A stretch of 7,163 nucleotides of DNA from Nitrospira sp. (GTDB taxonomy: Bacteria; Nitrospirota; Nitrospiria; Nitrospirales; Nitrospiraceae). Of this stretch, positions 1-5,476 are shown one piece after another (within the stretch, counting starts at the first letter, position 1; every line of letters starts with the position of its first letter). The DNA is taken from assembly GCA_029858925.1 (NCBI GenBank), contig JAOUEB010000066.1, positions 1 to 7,163 of the forward strand, given 5' to 3'. The notes beneath the pieces are model-generated. The model was not told the origin of the DNA. It saw nothing but the letters and a program-made list of their open reading frames with translations, and ran no database searches. The position numbers and the translations under genes were made by a program.

Positions 1-471
1 GACGACACCGGCGCCGTCATCGGCGTCCACGACTTGCAGTTCGATCTCCAGATCGGACAGATTCCTTCCGGCGCGTCCGACGCGCAGCTGTTGCTGACCG
101 GCACTGTCTCCAAGCTGAAATCCAACTTCATCTTCTTCAGGACGCCTGTGGGCGTCGTCAACGTCAATGCCAAGATCGGCATCAAGGATGCGAAGGTGGG
201 ACAGACCTTGACCCTCCGCATTCATCGCCGGAACGTGGTGGCAGACCTTGCGACTCCCGATACGGCATCTTCAGTGCGCCGCTTTGTAACCGGCCCGCTC
301 GAATTCGCCTCGCCGGATCGCGCCGGCGTCAGGCTCTGGACTCCGGAAGGCGAACAGGTTTATCCGACGGATCGAGGAAAACCCGCCTTGGCTGGCCTCA
401 AGGAAGGCCGCCCAATCACCGTCGTACTCGACGGGCAGGGTGAAGTCGTCGAGTTCCATCGTCCGAACTAG
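1..471 (+). CDS. Hypothetical protein with two tandem beta-rich units, 5' partial
   Basis: The reading frame is open from the first base of the window to a TAG stop at 469-471, so 156 residues of the C-terminal part are visible and the start lies upstream. A TTG at 34 is in frame but has no ribosome binding site and is unlikely to be the start. I do not recognise the family. The visible part is rich in alternating hydrophobic residues typical of small beta-barrels, and it appears to hold two related units. One contains 'RTPVG', then 'KVGQTLTLRI' and 'NVVADL'. The other contains 'WTPEGE', then 'KEGRPITVVL' and 'EVVEFH'. No catalytic motif, Cys pair or membrane segment is visible. Such units would suit a periplasmic or binding role, which is inference. 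It ends 62 nt before the sigma-factor gene, and no clear terminator separates them. Confidence 0.8.
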   Translation, partial: DDTGAVIGVHDLQFDLQIGQIPSGASDAQLLLTGTVSKLKSNFIFFRTPVGVVNVNAKIGIKDAKVGQTLTLRIHRRNVVADLATPDTASSVRRFVTGPLEFASPDRAGVRLWTPEGEQVYPTDRGKPALAGLKEGRPITVVLDGQGEVVEFHRPN

Positions 472-494
472 CCTCTCGCATCCTGACGCCCCAC

Positions 495-524
495 TTGACT
501 CTCTTTTTCATCCCTCCGTAGACT
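495..524 (+). promoter_or_regulatory. Candidate sigma-70 type promoter of the ECF sigma gene
   Basis: TTGACT at 495-500 matches five of six bases of the -35 consensus. TAGACT at 519-524 matches four of six of the -10 consensus, with an 18-nt spacer. Transcription would begin near 531, only about three bases before the ATG at 534, giving a nearly leaderless mRNA. The -10 box lies inside a perfect palindrome. The call rests on motif match only. Confidence 0.4.
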
Positions 525-534
525 GCGCAGTCTA
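519..534. promoter_or_regulatory. Perfect 16-bp palindrome at the sigma gene start, possible operator
   Basis: TAGACTGCGCAGTCTA reads identically on both strands. It contains the candidate -10 box, the predicted transcription start and the first base of the start codon. A dimeric regulator bound here would block transcription. In RNA, a 6-bp stem with a GCGC loop could instead hide the start codon. Neither role is shown by the sequence alone. Confidence 0.4.
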
Positions 535-1154
535 TGAGACACCCGCGCGCACCACGCAGCTCCGACAACCGGTCCTCCGTATCGCCGAATACACCGAGCC
601 GATTCGATGCGCTCTATAAAGATCATGTCGATCTGATGTACCGCTATGCGAGCCGGCTGTGCGGTGAAGCCGACGCCGCGAAAGATCTGGTGCAGGAAAC
701 CTTTTTGAACGCTTACCGCGGATTCGACAAGTTCCGCGGTGAGGCCCAGGTCTCCACCTGGCTCTATAGCATCGCCTCGCGGGCCTGCCTGCGCATGCGG
801 CGCAGGCGCAAAGGGGCGCCGGAGCGCGAGCTGTCCCTGGAAGAATTCATCCCCTCCTCCGATGGCGAATTCCGCCTGCAGATCCCCGTCCAAGGGCTCA
901 GTCCGGAAGAGGCTCTCCAGAATAAGCAGCTGCGGCAGGGCCTCGACGCCGCCATCGGCAAATTGCCCAAGAAATATAAGATGGTGCTCGTGCTGCGCGA
1001 TATGGAAGGCTTGAGCGCCAAAGAGGTAGGCGCCATCATGGGTTTGAATGAACGAGCGGTGAAATCACGGCTCCATCGCGCGCGCCTCTTTGTCCGCCGT
1101 GAACTCAGCGCACGCGGTCTTGCTGAAGGGACTCACGAGCCGGATCACGCGTAA
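534..1154 (+). CDS. ECF-type RNA polymerase sigma factor (sigma-70 family, RpoE-like)
   Basis: This 206-residue protein is a two-domain extracytoplasmic-function sigma factor, which directs RNA polymerase to a specific promoter set. Region 2 spans about residues 24-93, with 'DLVQETF' at 51-57, the core-binding and -10 recognition segment around 'FRGEAQVSTWLYSIA' (67-81), and a basic RMRRRRK tail. Region 4 spans about 123-192, with 'LPKKYKMVLVLRDMEGLS' and the helix-turn-helix ending 'AVKSRLHRAR', which reads the -35 element. Regions 1 and 3 are absent, as expected for ECF factors. The start is fixed: an in-frame TAG lies at 519-521 and no other start codon occurs before region 2. No Shine-Dalgarno sequence precedes it. 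The zinc-finger anti-sigma gene follows after 26 nt, so the two are almost certainly co-transcribed. The signal and target promoters are unknown. Confidence 0.93.
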   Translation: MRHPRAPRSSDNRSSVSPNTPSRFDALYKDHVDLMYRYASRLCGEADAAKDLVQETFLNAYRGFDKFRGEAQVSTWLYSIASRACLRMRRRRKGAPERELSLEEFIPSSDGEFRLQIPVQGLSPEEALQNKQLRQGLDAAIGKLPKKYKMVLVLRDMEGLSAKEVGAIMGLNERAVKSRLHRARLFVRRELSARGLAEGTHEPDHA

Positions 1155-1180
1155 CTGGAGTAGCGAAGGGAAAAACCGCC

Positions 1181-1480
1181 ATGACCGAACAAGCCCCCTT
1201 CAAGCGACGAAAACGTCCTGCAGCAACGCCCCACCGACATGAAGCAGGGCGATGCCTCCGTATTCTTCGTGAATTGTCGGCCTTTATTGATGATGAGCTG
1301 CAGGGCGATATCTGCCTGGAGATCCGGCGTCACCTGGGCGGCTGCCCTCGCTGCGAAGAGTTTGTGGCCTCTCTTCGCCAGACCGTGTCGCTTTGCCGCA
1401 GAAATCCGGCCCCGGCCTTATCGGCAAAGGAGCGGGCCAAAATGCGCGAGAGGATTCTTGACGCAGCCCAATCCCGATGA
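1181..1480 (+). CDS. Soluble zinc-finger (zf-HC2/ZAS type) anti-sigma factor
   Basis: This 99-residue protein probably binds and holds inactive the sigma factor encoded just upstream. It carries the ZAS-domain signature Cys25-x25-His51-x3-Cys55-x2-Cys58, set in the usual 'LSAFIDDEL...RRHLGGCPRC' context. In the family these residues bind zinc, and in some members (RsrA type) a redox change releases the sigma factor. There is no transmembrane helix or periplasmic domain after the zinc motif. The C-terminal 40 residues are charged and probably helical, so the protein should be cytoplasmic. The ATG is preceded by GAAGGGA about nine bases upstream. The sigma gene ends 26 nt before it. A redox or metal signal is inference from the family. 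Cys45 and Cys72 are additional cysteines outside the core motif. Confidence 0.85.
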   Translation: MTEQAPFKRRKRPAATPHRHEAGRCLRILRELSAFIDDELQGDICLEIRRHLGGCPRCEEFVASLRQTVSLCRRNPAPALSAKERAKMRERILDAAQSR

Positions 1481-1543
1481 CCACGCAGAGCTCGCTCACA
1501 GGCTCGGCCATGCATGCTCGTGGTGGAGCGCGCGACCCAATCC

Positions 1544-1574
1544 TTGTCAAACCTGCCGGCCTCCATGCTAGATT
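1544..1574 (+). promoter_or_regulatory. Candidate extended -10 promoter for the secreted-protein gene
   Basis: TTGTCA at 1544-1549 is followed after 19 nt by TAGATT at 1569-1574. The TGC just before the -10 box forms an extended -10 element. It lies in the 140-nt gap before the preferred start at 1621. I see no ECF-style GGAAC -35 motif here. The call rests on motif match only, and the spacer is at the long end of the usual range. Confidence 0.35.
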
Positions 1575-1620
1575 AATCAACCTATTTGGAGTGAGATTTC
1601 TTTTATCACAGGCGGTAATC

Positions 1621-3327
1621 ATGACTCGATGCAGACCATTCACGGCCCTGTTATGTATTGCAGGGCTGTTCACGATATTCGATGCCGGTCCGGTAATGCT
1701 TGCCGTTGCGGCACACTCCCACACACCGAAGGCACGCGCAACGATCCAGAGCCCAGCCACCGATGCCGCTCGCCGTTACGCTGACGCGATCTCCAAAGGC
1801 GACCGTATCACTTTTGGGCAGTTGGACTTCGCCTGCCAATACCGGCTGGTGACGGCTTCGCCCTCCGGTGTCAAGGTCGCGCCAACTGGGGATCATCCCT
1901 CGTATGAAGCCTGCTGGAAAGAACTGACGGCCGGCCATGCACAGGCACTGAAGCGAACGGACATCGGCATGGATGTTCTCTGGCCCAGTGCCGGCCCGCT
2001 GGTGTTCTATGGGGACGAACTGTCCGACACCCCCGCCTCCGCATTCGTGATGGATGCGATCGGGACTTCACCGCCTGGAAGCGGCCTTGAATTGACCGTC
2101 ACAAACAGCCGCCGAATCCCCGATGGGTCATTTCGGCTCAAGCCGAACGGTAAGGTGATCGCCGTCCCGACCACATTGGTCTCGATCACGGTAGAGTACC
2201 GGGACCCGTTAACCGCACCGGTCACCTATGCGCCCGACACCGTGCAATGGACGAGCACGGTCAAACGCCCTCGGCGCGCAGTCAAATCCGTCGTCACCCA
2301 TTGGGTCGTGTTCACCGGGCTCAAACGACACGGATTCCCGAGCGATGCCACGGTGTTTCACCGTCCGGTAGACACGACCCCGGAAGCGCCGGGCATGATG
2401 GCCGAGCAGATTCCGTTCACGACAGAAATCAGCAGGGCTCTTCCTGAATCGCTGGTCTGGTGGGGGCCGAACGATCAACCAGGCTCGCTCACGGCCGCCG
2501 CCGCACGGGCCGCAGGCTTCCCCGACTTACGCGATCGGGTCGCGCTACTCAACCGTATCTTGATCATCGACCCGAACCAGGTTGACGCCCTGCGGGTCCT
2601 CACCAAACACCTGTACGCCGTGCTGCTCCAGGAGGCCGCCAAGGGGCACAGCCTGACCGTGAAAGACCCGGCGCTCTCGCTCACCGTCAACGAATTCTAC
2701 TGGAACATCTATGCAGGAGCAGCCCGTCTTGACCTCTCCAACGGAATGGAGATGGGCGGCCTATCGCAGCCGACACCAGCGGACTTTCTCTACCGAATGT
2801 TGCCGGCCTTGGAGACACTTGCCACAATCCACCCAGAACAGCTGGACAACCGCTTCCGTCTGGGCATGGCCTACCGATGGAACAACGACCAACTCCCCAT
2901 GATCGAAACCTTTGAGGCCTTGGTCCACAACATTCCTGACAACCTGAAAACGCCCAAAGCTGAAGCCCTCCTCCAGCTGGCCTGGTCCCGCATCAACAAA
3001 GTTTCCTGGAACCGGATTTTGCACGATCCGGACAGCCTGCGGGCCTATGACAACGCCGAGACATCATCAGCCATGGCCGAGCTACCGATCGACAAATTTC
3101 TCGCGGAATACACCATGGCCTACAGCATGATTTTCATGCCCGATTACGGAGACAAGGCGAAGATGCTGCAGCACCTGACCGAAGCAAAGCGCTGGTTCGA
3201 CAAAATGCCTGGAAAAGACGACGCAGTCTGGCGCTACTTTCTGCACAGTGAATTGCTCAAAGCGGTGCTCGACGCCGATCCGACCTTCCGGCCGATCTTG
3301 GCTGCCGCAGAGAAGCAACAGGGTTGA
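1621..3327 (+). CDS. Secreted protein of unknown function with helical C-terminal half
   Basis: The preferred start at 1621 gives 568 residues. It opens with a typical signal peptide: basic n-region 'MTRCR', a hydrophobic core through about residue 29, and a probable cleavage in 'LAVAAHSH' near residue 30. AGGCGG ends five bases before this ATG. The frame also stays open upstream to an ATG at 1477 that overlaps the anti-sigma stop (ATGA). That longer form would bury the signal sequence, so I prefer 1621; a GTG at 1591 is a third option. I recognise no domain. Residues of about 40-280 look mixed alpha/beta and end in a 'LVWWGPNDQ' segment. From about 300 to the end the sequence is mostly amphipathic helices, resembling TPR-like repeats ('LLNRILIIDPNQVDALRVL', 'LDNRFRLGMAYRW'). 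No catalytic motif or later membrane segment is visible. A periplasmic location and a link to the sigma pair are inferred. Confidence 0.82.
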   Translation: MTRCRPFTALLCIAGLFTIFDAGPVMLAVAAHSHTPKARATIQSPATDAARRYADAISKGDRITFGQLDFACQYRLVTASPSGVKVAPTGDHPSYEACWKELTAGHAQALKRTDIGMDVLWPSAGPLVFYGDELSDTPASAFVMDAIGTSPPGSGLELTVTNSRRIPDGSFRLKPNGKVIAVPTTLVSITVEYRDPLTAPVTYAPDTVQWTSTVKRPRRAVKSVVTHWVVFTGLKRHGFPSDATVFHRPVDTTPEAPGMMAEQIPFTTEISRALPESLVWWGPNDQPGSLTAAAARAAGFPDLRDRVALLNRILIIDPNQVDALRVLTKHLYAVLLQEAAKGHSLTVKDPALSLTVNEFYWNIYAGAARLDLSNGMEMGGLSQPTPADFLYRMLPALETLATIHPEQLDNRFRLGMAYRWNNDQLPMIETFEALVHNIPDNLKTPKAEALLQLAWSRINKVSWNRILHDPDSLRAYDNAETSSAMAELPIDKFLAEYTMAYSMIFMPDYGDKAKMLQHLTEAKRWFDKMPGKDDAVWRYFLHSELLKAVLDADPTFRPILAAAEKQQG

Positions 3328-3365
3328 GAACGAACGACCCCAAAACTGACCGGTCTTGATTCGAT

Positions 3366-4076
3366 ATGTTCGTCCTGAACGCACGCGGAAAGAATCTGCG
3401 CTTTCCGCCAGTTGAGCAGGCCGACGCGGACGGTTTGCTCGCGGTCGGCGGGGATCTCCTCCCGGAGCGCCTTCTCGAAGCCTACCGCCACGGCATCTTT
3501 CCCTGGTACAACGAGGACCAGCCGATCTTATGGTGGGCGCCCGATCCGCGCGCCGTGCTCCTCCCCTTCAAACTCCACGTTCCTCGCAGCCTGGAGCGGA
3601 CGATGCGTCGCGGTCTCTTCATAGTCACGCTCGACCGCTGCTTCCGGGAAGTCATGACCCGATGCGCCGGCCCCCGACCGCAGTATCCCGATGGCGGCAC
3701 CTGGATCACGCCCGCGATGATTGAGGCGTATGGAACACTGCATGAACTTGGCTACGCCCATTCTGTAGAAACCTGGATCGGGAACGACTTAGTCGGCGGG
3801 CTATACGGTGTGGCGCTCGGCGGGGCGTTCTTTGCCGAATCCATGTTCACGAAAGTGGACGACGCCTCAAAGGCCGCGTTGGTCGCACTCGTACGTCAGT
3901 TACAAGCCTGGGAGTTCTCAATCATCGACTGCCAGCAATCCTCGCCGCATGTCATGCGTTTCGGAGCCGAAGAGATTCCACGGGGAGACTTCATCAGCCA
4001 CCTGTCTGAAGCGATCAGTCTTCCAGACCGCCGCGGGCGGTGGGAATTCGATGGTGCGCCAGAGATACGATCCTAA
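3366..4076 (+). CDS. aat: Leucyl/phenylalanyl-tRNA--protein transferase
   Basis: Aat moves Leu or Phe from charged tRNA onto proteins with N-terminal Arg or Lys, marking them for ClpS-ClpA(C)P degradation in the cytoplasm. The 236 residues match the full family length and carry its landmarks: 'GLLAVGGDL' (23-31), 'YRHGIFPWY' (40-48), 'PILWWAPDPR' (53-62), 'GGTWIT' (110-115), 'GYAHSVE' (129-135), 'LVGGLYGVALGG' (142-153), the 'ESMF' loop (158-161), 'DASKAAL' and 'IIDCQ' (186-190). The residue before Glu158 is Ala, where the family usually has Gly (GESMF). The ATG at 3366 gives the expected N-terminus, but no good ribosome binding site is visible. The gene begins 38 nt after the secreted-protein gene. 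No separate promoter is evident, so read-through from upstream is possible. No clpS or clpA lies in the window. Confidence 0.96.
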   Translation: MFVLNARGKNLRFPPVEQADADGLLAVGGDLLPERLLEAYRHGIFPWYNEDQPILWWAPDPRAVLLPFKLHVPRSLERTMRRGLFIVTLDRCFREVMTRCAGPRPQYPDGGTWITPAMIEAYGTLHELGYAHSVETWIGNDLVGGLYGVALGGAFFAESMFTKVDDASKAALVALVRQLQAWEFSIIDCQQSSPHVMRFGAEEIPRGDFISHLSEAISLPDRRGRWEFDGAPEIRS

Positions 4077-4078
4077 AT

Positions 4079-4108
4079 TTGACAGCCTTTTCCCCTGTCG
4101 CTTATGAT
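4079..4108 (+). promoter_or_regulatory. Near-consensus sigma-70 promoter of the rhodanese gene
   Basis: TTGACA at 4079-4084 is a perfect -35 box. TATGAT at 4103-4108 matches five of six -10 bases, with an 18-nt spacer. Its -35 box begins three bases after the aat stop codon. The predicted start near 4115 leaves a leader of about 17 nt carrying a strong ribosome binding site. Confidence 0.7.
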
Positions 4109-4116
4109 TTAGTTTT

Positions 4117-4125
4117 AGAGGAGGA
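4117..4125 (+). promoter_or_regulatory. Strong Shine-Dalgarno site for the rhodanese gene
   Basis: AGAGGAGGA lies six bases before the ATG at 4132. It is the strongest ribosome binding site on the plus strand of this window and fixes the start codon. Confidence 0.7.
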
Positions 4126-4131
4126 CAGCCT

Positions 4132-4452
4132 ATGAGTTTCACGATTACGCCGAAGGAATTGAAAACCCGCCTGGACAAAGGGGACAGCCTGGTGCTGTTG
4201 GATGTTCGGGAACCCTGGGAGAACGCGCTGGCCAAGCTGGACAACTCCATGCTGATTCCCCTCGGCACCTTGCCCCAGTCGCTCTCAAAACTGGACAAGA
4301 ACACCGAGATTATCGCGTATTGCCACCACGGGATGAGAAGCGGAGACGCGACGGGATTCCTGCTCCAGCAGGGATTCTCAAACGTTAAGAATCTGATCGG
4401 CGGGATTGATGCGTGGTCTCTCCAAGTGGACGGGACGGTTCCACGATACTGA
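4132..4452 (+). CDS. Single-domain rhodanese-like sulfurtransferase
   Basis: This 106-residue protein is one complete rhodanese domain. Such proteins carry sulfane sulfur on an active-site cysteine as a persulfide and pass it to acceptors such as cyanide, thiols or cofactor pathways. The sequence shows 'LLDVREPWE' (22-30), the structural CH2A-type motif, and the active-site loop 'YCHHGMRS' with Cys64 as the persulfide carrier. It ends with 'NLIGGIDAW', which closes the fold. No signal peptide is present, so it is probably cytoplasmic. The size is close to GlpE and to rhodanese domains fused to MoeB/ThiF proteins, but no partner gene lies nearby. A near-consensus promoter and strong ribosome binding site suggest solid, independent expression. 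The physiological acceptor cannot be told from sequence. Confidence 0.93.
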   Translation: MSFTITPKELKTRLDKGDSLVLLDVREPWENALAKLDNSMLIPLGTLPQSLSKLDKNTEIIAYCHHGMRSGDATGFLLQQGFSNVKNLIGGIDAWSLQVDGTVPRY

Positions 4453-4476
4453 TTCGGCAAGGCAATGGACCATGAT

Positions 4477-4515
4477 GCTCGCTCCGCCGACAGTGCAAGG
4501 CGAGCGGGCTAGCCC
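4477..4515. terminator. Weak hairpins between convergent genes, possible bidirectional terminator
   Basis: The junction between the rhodanese and the epimerase holds an imperfect hairpin, GCTCGC at 4477-4482 pairing with GCGAGC at 4500-4505 across a 17-nt loop. A 10-bp palindrome, GGGCTAGCCC at 4506-4515, follows and contains the epimerase stop. Neither has a U-run, so intrinsic termination is doubtful. It is listed because convergent transcripts must end near here. Confidence 0.2.
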
Positions 4516-5432
4516 ATTTGTTCACGAAAATAGGCGATCGTTTTCTCAAGACCCTTGGTGAGATCAACTTCCGGCTCCCAGCCAAGCTCCTGCCTGAGCT
4601 TTGAGGGATCGATCACGCTGCGCAGTTGCTCCCCTGACTTAGCCGGACCATGAACTTCCTTACAGGGCGCACCGGTGAGTCCCGTTAGGACCTGAAACAG
4701 CTCGTTGACCGACGTCTCGACGCCGGTCCCCACGTTATAGACTCCCTGTGAGTCTTGCCTCATGGCCACCAAGCTGGCTTCCGCCACGTCGTCGACAAAC
4801 ACGAAGTCCCTGGTTTGGCGGCCGTTTCCGTTGATGATGGGCTGCTCATTGTTCAGCATCTTCCGAATGAAAATCGCCACGACACCGGCTTCTCCTTCTG
4901 GATCTTGCCGAGGTCCGTACACATTCGCATACCGCAGGCTCACGACTTGAATTCCGCTGATGCGCTGAAAATAGGACAAGTAATGTTCAGCACAGAGTTT
5001 GCTGATGCCGTAGGGCGAGAGCGGTTTGGTGGCATGGGATTCCGGCGCAGGAAATACATCCTGTTCTCCGTAAATAGCGCCCCCGGAAGATGAGAAGATG
5101 ACCTTTCTCACCCCATGATGCACCGCTTGATGCAGGACGTTCATCGTCCCCAGCACATTGACTTGCGCGTCGAACACCGGATTATCAACCGAGACCCGGA
5201 CGCTGACCTGAGCTGCCAGATGAATGACGATATTGGGCCGTTCATTGCGAAACACGCGCTCCAATCGCCCGCTTTGAATGTCCAGCTTGTACAGGCTGGC
5301 CGCGCGATTGACGTGTTTTCTCCTTCCGGTAGACAAATCGTCGACGACGACGACTTGGTGCCCCTCTTCCGTAAGCCGATCGACCACGTGAGATCCGATG
5401 AATCCTGCGCCACCCGTCACGAGTACCTTCAT
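4509..5432 (-). CDS. NAD-dependent UDP-sugar epimerase, extended SDR family (GalE-like)
   Basis: The protein is a classic extended short-chain dehydrogenase/reductase that most likely interconverts UDP-glucose and UDP-galactose or an N-acetyl or uronate equivalent, supplying surface polysaccharide synthesis. Counting from the first of two tandem ATGs, it shows the Rossmann motif 'GGAGFIG' (8-14), Asp32 for NAD ribose binding, 'HLAAQ' (72-76), the catalytic Ser117 in 'SSSGGAIYG', and Tyr142-x3-Lys146 ('YGISK'). It also has 'RYANVYGPRQ', 'DFVFVDDVA' and a C-terminal 'ELGWEP' segment typical of UDP-sugar epimerases. Length (307-308 residues) is normal. The second ATG at 5432 is preferred because GGAGGG ends three bases before it. 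The gene follows tlyA by 41-44 nt with no evident promoter between them. The exact sugar substrate cannot be assigned from sequence, so no gene symbol is given. Confidence 0.92.
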   Translation of the reverse strand: MKVLVTGGAGFIGSHVVDRLTEEGHQVVVVDDLSTGRRKHVNRAASLYKLDIQSGRLERVFRNERPNIVIHLAAQVSVRVSVDNPVFDAQVNVLGTMNVLHQAVHHGVRKVIFSSSGGAIYGEQDVFPAPESHATKPLSPYGISKLCAEHYLSYFQRISGIQVVSLRYANVYGPRQDPEGEAGVVAIFIRKMLNNEQPIINGNGRQTRDFVFVDDVAEASLVAMRQDSQGVYNVGTGVETSVNELFQVLTGLTGAPCKEVHGPAKSGEQLRSVIDPSKLRQELGWEPEVDLTKGLEKTIAYFREQMG

Positions 5433-5435
5433 CAT

Positions 5436-5441
5436 CCCTCC
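5436..5441 (-). promoter_or_regulatory. Shine-Dalgarno site deciding the epimerase start
   Basis: On the minus strand GGAGGG directly abuts tandem ATGATG codons. Spacing is zero to the first ATG and three bases to the second, so the second (5432) is the more plausible start. The choice changes the protein by one Met. Confidence 0.5.
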
Positions 5442-5476
5442 GGTAAATGAGTGTCCTCCACGAACCGCCTCATCCT

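Noticed and set aside
787..807. 7-bp inverted repeat GCCTGCG/CGCAGGC with a 7-nt loop
   Set aside because: It lies inside the Arg-rich stretch of the sigma factor, where repeated CGC/CGG/GCG codons create such repeats by coding need. It is not placed at a gene boundary.
1481..1620. Search for an ECF-type autoregulated promoter (GGAAC-like -35) upstream of the secreted-protein gene
   Set aside because: No GGAAC-like element with suitable spacing is present, so there is no sequence evidence that the neighbouring sigma factor drives this gene directly.
1284..1760. 158-codon open frame on the minus strand
   Set aside because: It overlaps the zinc anti-sigma gene and the start of the secreted-protein gene. 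The plus-strand frames carry a recognisable zinc motif and a signal peptide, whereas this one shows nothing recognisable.
3348..3355. 8-bp palindrome GACCGGTC before aat
   Set aside because: Palindromes of this length are expected by chance many times in a window this size, and no -35/-10 pair accompanies it.
3918..4460. 180-codon open frame on the minus strand
   Set aside because: It runs antisense across the well-supported aat and rhodanese genes, has no family-like motifs or ribosome binding site, and is explained by the codon composition of the opposite strand.
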